DNA of 64,000 bases from Paracoccus fontiphilus (GTDB taxonomy: Bacteria; Pseudomonadota; Alphaproteobacteria; Rhodobacterales; Rhodobacteraceae): contig NZ_JAFNAW010000016.1 of NCBI RefSeq assembly GCF_017356265.1, positions 1 through 64,000 of the forward strand, written 5' to 3'. The position numbers were made by a program, and so were the translations under genes. This document shows positions 51,439 through 61,956 of the stretch, piece by piece. The notes under the pieces were generated by a model that worked only from the letters and a program-made list of their open reading frames with translations, was not told where the DNA came from and did no database searches. Every line of letters starts with the position of its first letter. Positions within the stretch are counted from its first letter, which is position 1.

Positions 51439-51963
51439 ATGCAGATCACGCTGAACCTGAACGGCACGTCCCATCACTTGGACGTGGACCCGCGCACCAC
51501 GCTTCTGGATGCGCTTCGCCATCACCTCGGATTGACGGGGACCAAGAAGGGCTGCGACCACGGCCAATGCGGGTCCTGCACGGTCCTGATGGACGGGCGC
51601 CGCGTCAATGCCTGCCTGACGCTGGCCTGCATGGTCGAGGACCGCGACATCACCACCATCGAGGGGATCGGCACGCCCGGCCACCTGTCGCCCTTGCAGC
51701 AGCAGTTCCTGGACCATGACGGCTTCCAATGCGGCTATTGCACGCCCGGCCAGATCTGTTCGGCCGCCGGCATGCTGGAGGAGATCGCGGCAGGCTGGCC
51801 CAGCCATGCCTCGGAGTCGCTGGACGGCCCGTTCGAGCTGAGCCATGCCGAGATCGCCGAACGGATGAGCGGCAACCTGTGCCGCTGCGCCGCCTATACC
51901 AACATCGTCGCGGCCATCCGGCAGGCTGCCCAAGGCGACAACCGGCGCGAGGACGCAGCATGA
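51439..51963 (+). CDS. paoA: Aldehyde oxidoreductase iron-sulfur subunit (PaoA-like)
   Basis: This 174-aa protein carries two [2Fe-2S] clusters. The plant-ferredoxin-like domain has [18 protein letters not shown]...NACL, and the helical domain has [12 protein letters not shown]...GNLCRCAAY. It is the electron-transfer subunit of a molybdenum hydroxylase. The E. coli PaoA homologue has a Tat signal of about 50 residues; here the protein begins directly with MQITLNLNG, so the complex is likely cytoplasmic. ATG 51439 follows GGGGAATCC; ATG 51418 is an alternative. Overlaps paoB by ATGA. Confidence 0.9.
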   Translation: MQITLNLNGTSHHLDVDPRTTLLDALRHHLGLTGTKKGCDHGQCGSCTVLMDGRRVNACLTLACMVEDRDITTIEGIGTPGHLSPLQQQFLDHDGFQCGYCTPGQICSAAGMLEEIAAGWPSHASESLDGPFELSHAEIAERMSGNLCRCAAYTNIVAAIRQAAQGDNRREDAA

Positions 51964-52928
51964 GGGACTTTTCCTTTCACCGCGCGACATCCTTGGACGA
52001 CCTGCCCGCCGGGGCCACGATCATCGCGGGCGGCACCAACCTGCTGGACCTGATGAAGCACGAGGTGATGGCCCCCGGTTCGTTGGTGGACATCACCCGG
52101 CTGGATCTGGACCGGGTCGAAGCGGAGGGCCAGGGGCTGCGCATCGGCGCCCTGGTCAGGAACAGCGACCTGGCCGCCCATCCCGCGGTCCGGCGGGATT
52201 ACCCCGTCCTGTCCCGCGCGCTTCTGGCGGGCGCCAGCGGGCAGTTGCGCAACATGGCGACGACCGGCGGCAACCTGATGCAGCGGACGCGCTGCCCGTA
52301 TTTCTACGACCGCCGCATGGCCTGCAACAAGCGCGACCCCGGCGCGGGCTGTTCGGCCATCGGCGGCGTGACGCGCAACCACGCGATTCTGGGCGCATCC
52401 CCCCATTGCATCGCCACCTATCCCGGCGACATGGCGGTGGCCCTGCGCGCGCTTGACGCCGAGGTCGAGATCGGCGGTCCTTCGCCCCGCCGCATCCCGC
52501 TGGCGGACTTTCACAAGCTGCCGGGCGACACGCCCCATGTCGAGACGGCCCTGCAGCCGGGCGACATCATCACCGCCGTGATCCTGCCCGCCCCCGTCGG
52601 CGGCCAGCATCGCTATCGCAAGGTGCGGGACCGGGCCTCCTATGCCTTCGCCCTGGTTTCGGTTGCGGCGGTCATCGGCATGGACGGAAGCCGGATCGGC
52701 CATGCCGCCCTGGCCTTTGGCGGCGTCGCCCACAAGCCCTGGCGAGACCCCGAGGTCGAGCGGTTGTTGACCGGACAGGAACCGTCCGATGCGCTGTTCG
52801 CCGAGGCGGCGGACATCTTGCTGCGTCCGGCCCAGGCCCATGGCGAGAACCAGTTCAAGATCCCCCTGCTGCGCCGCACGCTGATCGCGACCCTGCGCGA
52901 CGCGACCGGAATGGAGGCCAAGGCATGA
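51960..52928 (+). CDS. paoB: Aldehyde oxidoreductase FAD/[4Fe-4S] subunit (PaoB-like)
   Basis: This 322-aa subunit has the FAD-binding loop [17 protein letters not shown] near residue 21 and [12 protein letters not shown] near residue 101. A Cys cluster ([21 protein letters not shown]) is characteristic of the PaoB-type subunit that holds an extra [4Fe-4S] cluster. FAD passes electrons from the molybdenum centre to an acceptor. The C-terminal domain ([29 protein letters not shown]) is normal. Start overlaps paoA and end overlaps paoC, both as ATGA. Confidence 0.92.
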   Translation: MRDFSFHRATSLDDLPAGATIIAGGTNLLDLMKHEVMAPGSLVDITRLDLDRVEAEGQGLRIGALVRNSDLAAHPAVRRDYPVLSRALLAGASGQLRNMATTGGNLMQRTRCPYFYDRRMACNKRDPGAGCSAIGGVTRNHAILGASPHCIATYPGDMAVALRALDAEVEIGGPSPRRIPLADFHKLPGDTPHVETALQPGDIITAVILPAPVGGQHRYRKVRDRASYAFALVSVAAVIGMDGSRIGHAALAFGGVAHKPWRDPEVERLLTGQEPSDALFAEAADILLRPAQAHGENQFKIPLLRRTLIATLRDATGMEAKA

Positions 52929-55099
52929 CACGACACCTGAGGGTCGATGGCCCGAACCACGACGACCGGCTGGACCACATGGCGCAGGGCGTCATCGGCC
53001 AACCCCTGAACCGGCTGGAAGGACCGCTGAAGGTGGCGGGCCGCGCCACCTATGCCGCCGAGGCGCGGCCCCGCAACCTTGCCTACGGGGTGCTGGTGCA
53101 GGCCGCCATCCCGGCGGGCAAGGTGCTGGAGATCGGCGACGCCCCCGGCGCCCTGGCGGTGATCCGGGACAAGCGGATGGTCCGCTTCGCCGCGCAGGGC
53201 ATGGCGCGCAAGGCGCCGAAATCGGGCCCCGACGGGATCGACTACATGGGCCAGGCCATCGCCCTGGTCGTGGCCGACACCTTCGAGGCCGCCCGCCATG
53301 CGGCGCAGAACCTGTCGGTCCGCTATGCGCGCGAGGACGTGCCCGTCAACCCCGAGGACGTGACGCCCGAGCTGCCGCCGAAGAAGCAGTCCAAGACCGG
53401 CGATCTGGACAAGGCAATGCAAGAGGCGGCCTTTTCGGTCGATCAGGTCTGGCACACGCCCTCGCAGATGGCCGCCGCGATGGAGCCTCATGCCGCGATC
53501 GCCGAATGGGACGGCGACCGGGTGACGATCCGCGCGGGGCTGCAGATGCTGTCGTCGAACAAGGAACAGATGGCCGACGCGCTGGGCATCCGGCCTGACA
53601 AGCTGCGGCTGCTGGCGCCCTATGTCGGCGGCGGCTTCGGGTCCAAGCTGGGCATCAATGCCGAATCCGTGGCGGCCGCGATTGCCGCCCAGAAGCTTGG
53701 CCGGCCGGTCCAGGTGTCCATGACCCGCCAGCAGGTCTTCGATCTGGCGCATCGACGGTCCGAGACGCGCCAGCGGATTCGCCTTGCCTGCGACGCGGAT
53801 GGCACCCTGACCGGCCTGGGTCACGAGGCGCTTGTCTCGAACCTGCCGGATGACGGCTTCTCGGAACCCGTCACCCAGGCCACGCCCTTTACCTATCAGG
53901 CCGCCCACCGGCAGGTCGTCCATGCCATCGCCCGCATCCACCGCAGTTGCGCGGGCTCTGTCCGGGCTCCGGGCGAGGCGGTCGGCGTGACCGTCTTCGA
54001 ATGCGCCATGGACGAGTTGGCCGAGGCTGCCGGGATCGATCCGGTGGACCTGCGCCTGCGCAACATCCCCGAAGCCGAGCCGGTCACCGGACGACCCTTC
54101 AGCAGCCACAAGCTGACCGAGGCGCTGCAGGAAGGCGCCAAGCTGTTCGGCTGGTCCGACCGCCGCCCCGCCAAGGAGCGCCTTGAAGGGGAATGGTATA
54201 TCGGCATCGGCATGGCCTCTGCCGTGCGCGTCAACCAGCTTGTGGAATCGCGCGCCAGGGTGACGCTGGTCCAGGATGGCAGCGCCATCGTCGAGACCGA
54301 CATGACCGATATCGGCACCGGCACCTATACCATCCTGGGCCAGTTGGCGGCCGAGATGCTGGGGCTTCCGGCCGACCGGGTCGAGGTGAAGCTGGGCGAC
54401 ACGCAGTTCCCCCCTGCCGCGGGGTCGGGCGGGTCCTTCGGCGCGGCGTCCAGCGGCAACTCGGTCTTCCTGGCCTGCGAGGAGATCCGCCGCCAGATCG
54501 CCAAGGCGATTGGCTGCGACGAAGGCGACCTGACGCTGCAGGACGGCATGGCCCGCGCCGGAAACGTCTCGAAGTCCTTGTCCGAAGTGGTGGAGGGAAC
54601 GATCACCGGCGAAGGTCACCTGGAACCGGGCAAGACCGAAAAAAGCCACCGTCAGGCCACCTGGGGCAGCCATTGGGCCGAGGTCGCGGTGAACCGCTGG
54701 ACGGGCGAGGTTCGCGTGCGCCGGATGATGGGCGTCTTTGCCTGCGGACGGGTGCTGAACGAAAAGACCGCGCGGTCGCAGTGCCTGGGCGGCATGACCT
54801 TCGGCATCGGCATTGCCCTGACCGAGGCCATGGAGCATGACCGCCGCGACGGCCATGCGGTCAGCCGCGATCTTGCCGAATACCACATCCCCTGCCATGC
54901 TGACGTGCCGCCGCTCGAGGTGCATTTCCTTCAGGAACGGGATGCCTATGTCGGCCCCTTGCAGGCCAAGGGGCTGGGAGAGCTTGGCATCTGCGGGGCC
55001 GGGGCGGCGGTGCTGAACGCGATCTACAACGCCTGCGGCGTCCGGGTCCGCGAATTGCCGGCGACGCCCGACAAGATCATCGCGGGACTGGACCCGTGA
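52925..55099 (+). CDS. paoC: Aldehyde oxidoreductase molybdenum-cofactor subunit (PaoC-like)
   Basis: This 724-aa xanthine-oxidase-family subunit binds the molybdopterin (probably the cytosine dinucleotide form) and oxidises aldehydes. Visible are the N-terminal [28 protein letters not shown], the GGGFGSKLG cofactor loop, [13 protein letters not shown] and the catalytic base Glu in [15 protein letters not shown] near residue 700. PaoABC-type enzymes detoxify aromatic and other aldehydes. The two genes that follow (XdhC-like and MocA-like) are dedicated maturation factors. Confidence 0.93.
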   Translation: MTRHLRVDGPNHDDRLDHMAQGVIGQPLNRLEGPLKVAGRATYAAEARPRNLAYGVLVQAAIPAGKVLEIGDAPGALAVIRDKRMVRFAAQGMARKAPKSGPDGIDYMGQAIALVVADTFEAARHAAQNLSVRYAREDVPVNPEDVTPELPPKKQSKTGDLDKAMQEAAFSVDQVWHTPSQMAAAMEPHAAIAEWDGDRVTIRAGLQMLSSNKEQMADALGIRPDKLRLLAPYVGGGFGSKLGINAESVAAAIAAQKLGRPVQVSMTRQQVFDLAHRRSETRQRIRLACDADGTLTGLGHEALVSNLPDDGFSEPVTQATPFTYQAAHRQVVHAIARIHRSCAGSVRAPGEAVGVTVFECAMDELAEAAGIDPVDLRLRNIPEAEPVTGRPFSSHKLTEALQEGAKLFGWSDRRPAKERLEGEWYIGIGMASAVRVNQLVESRARVTLVQDGSAIVETDMTDIGTGTYTILGQLAAEMLGLPADRVEVKLGDTQFPPAAGSGGSFGAASSGNSVFLACEEIRRQIAKAIGCDEGDLTLQDGMARAGNVSKSLSEVVEGTITGEGHLEPGKTEKSHRQATWGSHWAEVAVNRWTGEVRVRRMMGVFACGRVLNEKTARSQCLGGMTFGIGIALTEAMEHDRRDGHAVSRDLAEYHIPCHADVPPLEVHFLQERDAYVGPLQAKGLGELGICGAGAAVLNAIYNACGVRVRELPATPDKIIAGLDP

Positions 55100-55101
55100 C
55101 C

Positions 55102-56025
55102 ATGCCGGACCCTTTGCCGGTGGCGGGGTCGTCGGCGTTGCCCGACGACCCCCTTGCCGCCGCGCTTGACTGCCCCGACGCCGTTCTGGCCGTCATCACC
55201 GGCATCCAGGGCCCATCCTACCGTCCCCTGGGCGAGATGATGGCCTTCTGCGGGGACCGACAGGTCGGAACGCTGAGTTCCGGCTGCATCGAAACCGACC
55301 TGGCCAGATATGCGCGGCACGCCCTGCTTGGCGGTCCTCTGCGCCTCCGATACGGAGAGGGTTCCCCCTGGTTCGACCTGCAACTGCCCTGCGGCGGGGG
55401 ACTGGAGATCAGCCTGATTCCCCGGCCCTGCCCCCGCCTGCTGTCGGAAATTGCAACGGCCCGCGCGTCGCGCCAGCATGTCGCGCTTCACATCAGCGAC
55501 ACCTTGGCCCTGAGGCGCTGCGAGGCGGGTCCGACGGGCCCGGTGCCGGGGGGCTTTCGCATCGGGATCAAGCCTCCTCCCCGCTTTCTGGTCTTCGGCC
55601 AAGGCCCCGAGGCGGTCGTTTTCACGCGTCTGGTGCAGGCAGCCGGCTATCCCCTTCTGCTCTCGACCCCGGATCGCGCCACGATGGCACAGGTCGCGGA
55701 GAGCGGCTGCCCGGTCCGCCTGCTGCATTGGCCGGCCTTGCCCACCGATCTGGAGATCGACGACCGTACCGCCGTGATCCTGTTCTTCCACGACCATGAC
55801 TGGGAACCCCCGATCCTTGCCCGTGCGCTGGAGTCCGCCGCCTTCTATATCGGGGCCCAGGGGTCTCGAAGGGCCCGTGACGCGCGGTTGGAAACGCTCA
55901 AGGCGCGCGGCATCGTGGAGGGGCTTGATCGCTTGCGAGGTCCCATCGGCCTGATCCCGTCCGCCCGTGATCCCAAGGTCCTTGCGATATCCGTCCTTGC
56001 CGAAGCATTGGAGGCCGCAACCTGA
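55102..56025 (+). CDS. XdhC/PaoD-like molybdenum cofactor insertion factor
   Basis: This 307-aa XdhC-family protein has the N-terminal XdhC region (AVITGIQGPSYRPLGEMMAF, GTLSSGCIETDLARYA, YGEGSPWFDLQLPCGGG) and the Rossmann-like C-terminal domain (RFLVFGQGPEAVVF...). Also visible are ILFFHDHDWEPPIL and FYIGAQGSRRARDARLETLKARG. Such chaperones stabilise sulfurated cofactor and insert it into the large subunit. ATG 55102 was chosen; GTG 55096 overlapping the paoC stop is an alternative. Its stop TGA overlaps the CTG start of the next gene. Confidence 0.88.
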   Translation: MPDPLPVAGSSALPDDPLAAALDCPDAVLAVITGIQGPSYRPLGEMMAFCGDRQVGTLSSGCIETDLARYARHALLGGPLRLRYGEGSPWFDLQLPCGGGLEISLIPRPCPRLLSEIATARASRQHVALHISDTLALRRCEAGPTGPVPGGFRIGIKPPPRFLVFGQGPEAVVFTRLVQAAGYPLLLSTPDRATMAQVAESGCPVRLLHWPALPTDLEIDDRTAVILFFHDHDWEPPILARALESAAFYIGAQGSRRARDARLETLKARGIVEGLDRLRGPIGLIPSARDPKVLAISVLAEALEAAT

Positions 56026-56555
56026 CCACGATCGTCCTTTTGGCAGCCGGAAGATCGTCGCGATTTGGACCGCAGTGCAAGCTGCAGACCGTCTATCGCG
56101 GAAAACCCCTTGTTCGTCACGCGGCCGACGCGATCATCCAGACAGGACTTCCATCGATTGCCGTGATCGCCGATCCTGACGTCGAAGGACTGCTGCCCGA
56201 GTTCCGGATCGTGCGTTGCTGCGGTACCCAGTCGCAGTCTCTCCAGGCCGGGCTGTCCCAGGTTCGGGACAACGCGGCCATGATCGTGCTTGGCGACATG
56301 CCGAACATCGACGCCGATATCATCCGGAAGATCGCCGCCGCGCCAGGCCCGGCCGCCCTGTGGGACGGGACCCGCATCTGCCCGCCCGCCAGCATCCCTC
56401 GCGCGCTTTTCACAAGGATTTTCAGTCTGACAGGGGATGTCGGCGCACGAGACTTGCTACGGTCACTGCCGGATCTGAACCGCGTTCAGGTACCATCCCA
56501 CCTGTTGAAGGATATCGACCATCGCCGTGACCTGGACGAGGATCTCAGTTCCTAG
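56022..56555 (+). CDS. MocA/MobA-like molybdopterin nucleotidyltransferase, probable CTG start
   Basis: This protein of about 177 aa has the nucleotidyltransferase loop LLAAGRSSRFGPQCKLQ at its very start, then LVRHAADAIIQTGLPSIAVIADPD and MIVLGDMPNID with the metal-binding Asp. In the expected frame there is no ATG, GTG or TTG before the loop. CTG at 56022, overlapping the previous stop as CTGA, gives the complete family N-terminus (TTIVLLAAGRSS). A TTG at 56040 would delete the first strand. Next to paoABC it likely makes molybdopterin cytosine dinucleotide. It overlaps parB by 11 bases, convergently. Confidence 0.75.
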   Translation: MTTIVLLAAGRSSRFGPQCKLQTVYRGKPLVRHAADAIIQTGLPSIAVIADPDVEGLLPEFRIVRCCGTQSQSLQAGLSQVRDNAAMIVLGDMPNIDADIIRKIAAAPGPAALWDGTRICPPASIPRALFTRIFSLTGDVGARDLLRSLPDLNRVQVPSHLLKDIDHRRDLDEDLSS

Positions 56556-57447
56556 CCCAGCTGCTTCCACCAAGAATCTGGCAAAGACGATCCAGTTCCT
56601 CCAGATCGCGATAGGCGATGCAAACGGCCCCCGCACCGCTGGCGGAATGATCTATGGTGACGGTTGTCTTCAACTGGGCCGAGAGATCGGCTTCCAAGGC
56701 GCGGGTGTCTGCATCCTTGGACTGTTTCTTGGCCCGATTGGACCTAGAAGTTGTGCCTTCGTTCTGCTTTCGTACCAGATCTTCCGTTTCCCGGACGGAA
56801 AGACCACCTTCGATGATCTTCCTTGCCAGAACTGCGGAATTTTCCGCCGTGACAAGGGCGCGGGCATGGCCGGCGCTCAGCTTGCCATCCTTCAGGTAGT
56901 CCTGGACCTGATCGGGCAATGTCAGAAGCCGAAGCAGGTTGGCAATATGGCTGCGGCTCTTGTTCAAGGCTTCGGCCAGCTTCTCCTGCGTGTGGCCGAA
57001 CCGGTCCATCAACTGCCGGAAGGACGCCGCCTCCTCGATCGCGTTCAGGTCGGCACGCTGGATGTTCTCGATGATCGCGACTTCAAGAACCTCGTTGTCC
57101 GTCAGATCGCGGACGATGACCGGAAGTTCGTGCAACTGTGCCATCTGCGCGGCACGCCAGCGACGTTCGCCCGCGACGATTTGATAAAGTCCTTCATCAG
57201 CGGGATGTCTGCGGACGATCAAGGGCTGCAATACACCTCGCTGTCTCAGCGAGTCCGCCAGTTCCTGAAGCGCCGCTGGCTCGAAGCTGCGTCGCGGCTG
57301 GTCGGGATTGGCGGTGATCTGCTCGATCGGGATCATCGTCCGTTCCTTGAGCGGTTTCGGATCGGCAGCGCCATCCAGATCAAGATCCGCCATAAGGGCA
57401 GACAGCCCACGCCCCAGGCCACGCTTGGCAAGCTTGCTATCGGACAT
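56545..57447 (-). CDS. parB: Chromosome partitioning protein ParB
   Basis: This 300-aa protein binds parS and spreads on DNA. It opens with the conserved LGRGLSALM. The CTPase/partition domain holds NPDQPRRSF and IVAGERRWRAAQMA (the GxRRxxA arginine patch), and NIQRADLNAIEEA also falls here. The helix-turn-helix is in LAEALNKSRSHIANLLRLL and the C-terminal dimerisation segment follows a basic linker (RSNRAKKQSK). ATG overlaps the parA stop (TGATG). Two perfect parS sites lie 1.3 and 3.2 kb upstream. Confidence 0.96.
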   Translation of the reverse strand: MSDSKLAKRGLGRGLSALMADLDLDGAADPKPLKERTMIPIEQITANPDQPRRSFEPAALQELADSLRQRGVLQPLIVRRHPADEGLYQIVAGERRWRAAQMAQLHELPVIVRDLTDNEVLEVAIIENIQRADLNAIEEAASFRQLMDRFGHTQEKLAEALNKSRSHIANLLRLLTLPDQVQDYLKDGKLSAGHARALVTAENSAVLARKIIEGGLSVRETEDLVRKQNEGTTSRSNRAKKQSKDADTRALEADLSAQLKTTVTIDHSASGAGAVCIAYRDLEELDRLCQILGGSSWARN

Positions 57448-58232
57448 CAGGCTTCCTCTTTGACGAGCTTCAGACGGGCGGCAAATTCATTCGCAAACTG
57501 CCGGTAAGCGGCACTTCCCTTGGAGGAAGGATCATATAGCAGAACCGGCTGCGCAAAGGAGGGTGCCTCGGACACGCGAACATTCCGGGGAATAACGGTC
57601 GGAAAGACGAGTTCCCCAAGCGTGGCCCGCGCATCGGCTTCGACCTGTTGCGACAGATTGTTGCGGTAATCCGACATGGTCAGAAGCACACCATTGATCC
57701 GCAGGTCAGGATTGCCCGTCTGACGCACCTGCTTCACCGTCGTGAGCAGCTGAGACAAGCCTTCCAGGGCGTAAAATTCCGCCTGCAGCGGCACAAGCAC
57801 CGCGTCGGCAGCGATCATGGCATTCACGGTAAGAAGGCCCAAGGCAGGCGGGCAGTCGATCAGGATGATGGCACCCTTGGGTGCATCCTCGAGCTTGCGA
57901 CGCAGCAGACGGGTCCGATCCTTCGTCTGCGAAAGATCGACGTCGGCGGATGCCAAGTCCGAAGTCGCGGGAACGATGCTCAGATTTTCGATACGGGTGG
58001 CGATGCTGCAGTCGCTCAGCGACTCGGGCCCGGCCATCAGGTCATAGACCGTCTTGTGGCGTTGGTCGACATCAATGCCGAGACCGGTCGAGGCGTTTCC
58101 CTGAGGATCAAGATCGATCAGGATCGTGCGGTGCCCATCCATTGCCAGCGCTGCGCCCAGGTTGACGGCGGTCGTTGTCTTGCCAACGCCGCCCTTCTGG
58201 TTTGCAATGGCAACGACGCTATGATGCGCCAT
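57447..58232 (-). CDS. parA: Chromosome partitioning ATPase ParA
   Basis: This 261-aa Walker-type ATPase drives segregation of the ParB-parS complex. The deviant Walker A KGGVGKTTTAVNLG is at residues about 13-26. ILIDLDPQGNAS and ILIDCPPALGLLT supply the Mg and hydrolysis residues, and a C-terminal basic surface for DNA is expected. Its start lies inside the end of rsmG (14-base overlap). Same strand order rsmG-parA-parB as in many alphaproteobacteria. Confidence 0.96.
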   Translation of the reverse strand: MAHHSVVAIANQKGGVGKTTTAVNLGAALAMDGHRTILIDLDPQGNASTGLGIDVDQRHKTVYDLMAGPESLSDCSIATRIENLSIVPATSDLASADVDLSQTKDRTRLLRRKLEDAPKGAIILIDCPPALGLLTVNAMIAADAVLVPLQAEFYALEGLSQLLTTVKQVRQTGNPDLRINGVLLTMSDYRNNLSQQVEADARATLGELVFPTVIPRNVRVSEAPSFAQPVLLYDPSSKGSAAYRQFANEFAARLKLVKEEA

Positions 58233-58815
58233 GAGATACTCCGCTTATTTCCAAGGTCGCTGCGCCCTCCTGGGTTCGGCTGGGATGCGCGATACAGTTG
58301 AAGTTCCATTCGATTCTAGCATCTTCAACTTCGGACTGCCACTGGCGACCCTTCATCAAATACGCCTTTCCTGCGGGTGCAAGATGAAGATCAAGATATG
58401 ACATGAGCTTGGGCAGCGGAGCAAGAGCCCGGGCACTGATATAAGCAGCATTCAACGGCGGAACTGCTTCGATCCGATCCACGATCACGCGGGCGTTCTT
58501 CAAACCTGTCTTTCGAATGACTTCACGCAGGAAAGCGGCCTTTCGCTGATCGCTTTCGACAAGTGTGAAGAAAAGCGCCGTGTGTGCCTTGGCAATCGCC
58601 AGAACGATGCCTGGCAAGCCGCCTCCACTGCCCAGATCCACCCAGTGGCCTTCAGCGCCGTCCATAAGATCGCCTACCTGCAACGAGTCTTGAACATGCC
58701 TCGCCCTGAGGTCGGCCAAGCTCACTTCGGCGACCAGGTTGATGCGTGGATTCCAGCGGATCAGAAGTTGTTCGTAGATCTCCAGACGCTCGGATGTTTC
58801 ACGTGAAACACTCAT
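58219..58815 (-). CDS. rsmG: 16S rRNA (guanine-527-N7)-methyltransferase
   Basis: This 198-aa SAM-dependent enzyme (formerly GidB) methylates G527 of 16S rRNA. Motifs: [22 protein letters not shown], the SAM loop [32 protein letters not shown], and [20 protein letters not shown]. Start ATG 58815 (MSVSRETSE) overlaps the mnmG end by 4 bases. Its codons 2-7 contain a parS palindrome, so the N-terminal sequence is constrained by the DNA site. Confidence 0.95.
   Translation of the reverse strand: MSVSRETSERLEIYEQLLIRWNPRINLVAEVSLADLRARHVQDSLQVGDLMDGAEGHWVDLGSGGGLPGIVLAIAKAHTALFFTLVESDQRKAAFLREVIRKTGLKNARVIVDRIEAVPPLNAAYISARALAPLPKLMSYLDLHLAPAGKAYLMKGRQWQSEVEDARIEWNFNCIAHPSRTQEGAATLEISGVSHGAS
58795..58810. 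other. parS centromere site 1
   Basis: TGTTTCACGTGAAACA, an exact 16-bp parS consensus palindrome, inside the first codons of rsmG. ParB nucleation site. Confidence 0.95.
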
Positions 58816-60680
58816 GCCGCTTTGAAGCCCTTGGATCGTACGGCAGCGATAACAAGAGTAAGGGCAGCGGGGGTCATTCCTTCGAGTTTCGCGGCCGCAG
58901 CCAGCGTTTCGGGACAAGCCTCGGTCAGCTTTACCTTCAACTCATTGGACAAACCCATGAGTTGAGAATAGTCAAAGTCGCTAGGCAGAGGAATGGCCTC
59001 GTCACGGCGCAGCAGATCCGCATCCGCAGCTTGGCGATCCGTATATTGAGAATAAAGAGCGTCGCACTGGATTTGCCGGAGAGTCGCGGCAGCAATGTCC
59101 TGAAGAGGAGGAAACAGTTCGGACAGATCCTCAAGGGCGATGTTCTGCTGACCCAGAAGCGTAAAAACCGACCGAACCTGGCCGTCCTGTCGAACCGCCA
59201 AACCTGCTTTCTGAAGCGCTGCGGAAGAATAAGTCTTCGCCTCAAGCAAGTCGCGTGCTTTGAGATAGCTTTCTTGCCGCTTTTCAAATGCCCGGCGCCT
59301 TTCGTCCCCGACGCATCCCAGATCAATTCCCAGCGGGGTCAAGCGGCGATCCGCATTGTCCGCTCTCAAGCTGAGCCTGAACTCCGCGCGCGATGTGAAC
59401 ATGCGGTAAGGCTCTGTCACGCCGCGCGTGGTCAGGTCATCTACCATCACGCCGATGTAGCTGTCGGCACGACTGAAGATGACCGGATCGCGATCCAAGG
59501 CCTGCAGCCCTGCATTCAGGCCTGCAACCACGCCCTGTGCTGCTGCTTCCTCGTAACCTGTGGTGCCATTGATCTGACCCGCCAGATATAATCCCTCGAC
59601 CGCCTTCATCTGCAGGGTCGAAGTCAGCGAGCGAGGATCGACATAGTCGTATTCCACGGCATATCCGGGCTGCAGAATTTCGGCCTGCTCCAGCCCGACA
59701 ATGCTGCGGACATACTGCGATTGGACCTCTGCCGGCAGGGAGGTGGAAATACCATTGGGATAGACCGTATGGTCGTCCAGCCCCTCCGGCTCCAGGAAGA
59801 TCTGGTGCGAATCCTTTTCTGCGAAGCGAAGGACCTTGTCTTCGATGGAGGGACAGTAGCGTGGTCCACGACCTGAGATGTGGCCTCCATACATCGCCGA
59901 ACGCGTCAGGTTCGCGGAAATGATGTCGTGCGTGCGCGTGTTGGTGTACGTGATGCCACAGGAAATCTGCGGCACCGACAGACCATGGCTGAGATAGGAG
60001 AAAAGCGTTGGTTCCTCGTCGCCCTCCTGCCTTTCCAGACGATCCCAGTCTATCGTTCTGCCATCCAGCCGTGGCGGAGTGCCCGTTTTCAGACGTCCCA
60101 AGGCTGAACTGTATTCCTTGAGGGACTCGGCCAGCCTGTTCGAGGCTTGATCTCCCCAGCGGCCTGCGGGTCGGCTTACATCCCCGATATGAATCGTACC
60201 GTTCAGAAATGTTCCGGTCGTCAGAACGACAGCTTTCGCGGACAACTGCGTTCCACCTGCAAGCTCGACACCACGAACGCTACCCCCCTCGTTCACAAAT
60301 TTTGCAACTTCTCCGAGAACCAAGTCCAAGCCCTGATGCTGAGAAATGGCTTGGAATGCCGCCTGTCGGTACAGCGCACGGTCCATCTGCGCCCGTGGAC
60401 CTTGGACGGCGGGTCCTTTCTTGCGGTTCAAGAGGCGAAACTGGATTCCCGCCTGATCTGCAAGCAGCCCCATCAAGCCATCCAGCGCATCAACTTCCCG
60501 GACAAGATGCCCCTTTCCCAGACCGCCGATGGCCGGGTTGCAGGAAAGCGTGCCGATATCCTCGCGCCGCATGGTTACAAGCGCGGTTGCGGCTCCAACT
60601 CGAGCTGCAGCCGACGCCGCTTCCAAGCCAGCATGGCCGGCACCGATCACGATCACATCGTATTGTTTCACGTGAAACAC
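58812..60680 (-). CDS. mnmG: tRNA uridine-5-carboxymethylaminomethyl modification enzyme MnmG
   Basis: This 622-aa FAD protein (GidA) works with MnmE to modify U34 in certain tRNAs. Motifs: the FAD loop [22 protein letters not shown] near residue 8, [51 protein letters not shown] and [21 protein letters not shown]. Start is GTG 60680 (MFHVKQYDV), whose first codons also encode a parS site. It directly follows the mnmE stop. Base composition is lower in GC than most of the window. Confidence 0.95.
   Translation of the reverse strand: MFHVKQYDVIVIGAGHAGLEAASAAARVGAATALVTMRREDIGTLSCNPAIGGLGKGHLVREVDALDGLMGLLADQAGIQFRLLNRKKGPAVQGPRAQMDRALYRQAAFQAISQHQGLDLVLGEVAKFVNEGGSVRGVELAGGTQLSAKAVVLTTGTFLNGTIHIGDVSRPAGRWGDQASNRLAESLKEYSSALGRLKTGTPPRLDGRTIDWDRLERQEGDEEPTLFSYLSHGLSVPQISCGITYTNTRTHDIISANLTRSAMYGGHISGRGPRYCPSIEDKVLRFAEKDSHQIFLEPEGLDDHTVYPNGISTSLPAEVQSQYVRSIVGLEQAEILQPGYAVEYDYVDPRSLTSTLQMKAVEGLYLAGQINGTTGYEEAAAQGVVAGLNAGLQALDRDPVIFSRADSYIGVMVDDLTTRGVTEPYRMFTSRAEFRLSLRADNADRRLTPLGIDLGCVGDERRRAFEKRQESYLKARDLLEAKTYSSAALQKAGLAVRQDGQVRSVFTLLGQQNIALEDLSELFPPLQDIAAATLRQIQCDALYSQYTDRQAADADLLRRDEAIPLPSDFDYSQLMGLSNELKVKLTEACPETLAAAAKLEGMTPAALTLVIAAVRSKGFKAA
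60664..60679. other. parS centromere site 2
   Basis: TGTTTCACGTGAAACA, exact parS consensus, inside the first codons of mnmG. About 1.9 kb from site 1. Confidence 0.95.
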
Positions 60681-61946
60681 CTATTTTCCGATACAGAAGG
60701 AGGTAAAGATGACATCCAGATAATCGTCTGCGCCGATTCTGCCAAGCAGACTATCAAGCGAGATGGCAGCTTGACGCAATGCCTCGGCAATGAGTTCCGG
60801 AGGCGCATCCTCCTGAACATCGGCAGCAGCTCTTGCGGCAAGCAATGCATTCAACTGGCGTTCATGGCTGACCAGAGACGCGCCTGCCGCCCGCTGCGAC
60901 AACGCCGCAAAGACTTTCTCCAAGAACTCGTCCAGACCTTCTCCCGTAAGGGACGAAACCTTCAGTTCGCTGCCGGAAGCCTGCAGATCGGCCTTGCTGG
61001 TCACGGCCAGATCGCCGGGTTGCCAAAGCTGATCATCAACGTTTCCCTCGGGGGAAAGGTGCACGCGCAAATCCGCCGCCAAGGCACGTCCACGCGCACG
61101 ATCAATCCCCAGGCTTTCAATCCTGTCTTGGGACTCCCTCAGTCCCGCCGTATCCAGGAAGGTCACGGCCAGACCCCGAAGATCCACACGAAGCTCTATG
61201 ATGTCCCTGGTTGTTCCGGCCACATCAGACACGAGCGCAACTTCCCGACGTCCTATCCTGTTCAAAAGACTGGACTTGCCAGCATTCGGAGGACCGATGA
61301 TAGCGACTTCGAAGCCGTTTCTTATCCGTTCGGCTGCAGCATAGCCACGGATCTGGTCGTCCAGTTCCCTGCGAAACCTGTCCAGAAGAACGAAGACTTC
61401 TTCCGGAACGTCATCGGGGACTTCCTCATCGGCAAAGTCGATGCTGCTCTCCGTCAAGGCGCCTGCCCGAACCAGCAGGGATCGCCAAGACTCCGCCTTT
61501 CGGGCAAGCTCACCACTCGAGGTTCGCAGCGCTATCCGCCGTTGGGATTCAGTCTCGGCTGCCAGAAGATCGCCAAGTCCTTCCACCTCGGAAAGATCCA
61601 TCTTGCCGTTGAGAAAGGCCCGGCGGGTAAACTCTCCGGCCTCGGCAAGTCTGATACCTTGGGCTCTGAGGAGTTGCCCCAACCGCCTGACGATCACCGG
61701 GGCGCCGTGCAGGTGTATCTCGACCACCTCCTCGCCCGTGAAGCTTTGGCCGCTTTCGAACCACAGGATCAATGCGCGATCCAGGATTTCGTCGCCGTCG
61801 GCGATCTGCCGCAAATAGGCATGTCGTGATTGCGGCAGCCGGCCTGCCAGACGCTCGGCGGCATTTCGGGCACCGGTTCCGCTGATGCGTACAATGGAAA
61901 CGCCACCCCGCCCGGGCGGAGTGGCTTCAGCGTAGATCAGATCCAT
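60681..61946 (-). CDS. mnmE: tRNA modification GTPase MnmE
   Basis: This 421-aa protein has the N-terminal THF-binding domain (YAEATPPGRGGVSIVRISG, GAPVIVRRL, GEFTRRAFLNGKMDLSEVE) and helical domain. The inserted GTPase domain (about 205-350) has Walker A GPPNAGKSSLLNRIG, VAGTTRDI and DTAGLRE. It ends in the essential C-terminal Cys motif FCIGK. It partners MnmG, encoded immediately downstream with no gap. Length is slightly short in the GTPase region but all motifs are kept. Confidence 0.95.
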   Translation of the reverse strand: MDLIYAEATPPGRGGVSIVRISGTGARNAAERLAGRLPQSRHAYLRQIADGDEILDRALILWFESGQSFTGEEVVEIHLHGAPVIVRRLGQLLRAQGIRLAEAGEFTRRAFLNGKMDLSEVEGLGDLLAAETESQRRIALRTSSGELARKAESWRSLLVRAGALTESSIDFADEEVPDDVPEEVFVLLDRFRRELDDQIRGYAAAERIRNGFEVAIIGPPNAGKSSLLNRIGRREVALVSDVAGTTRDIIELRVDLRGLAVTFLDTAGLRESQDRIESLGIDRARGRALAADLRVHLSPEGNVDDQLWQPGDLAVTSKADLQASGSELKVSSLTGEGLDEFLEKVFAALSQRAAGASLVSHERQLNALLAARAAADVQEDAPPELIAEALRQAAISLDSLLGRIGADDYLDVIFTSFCIGK

Positions 61947-61956
61947 TCCTGCCTCG

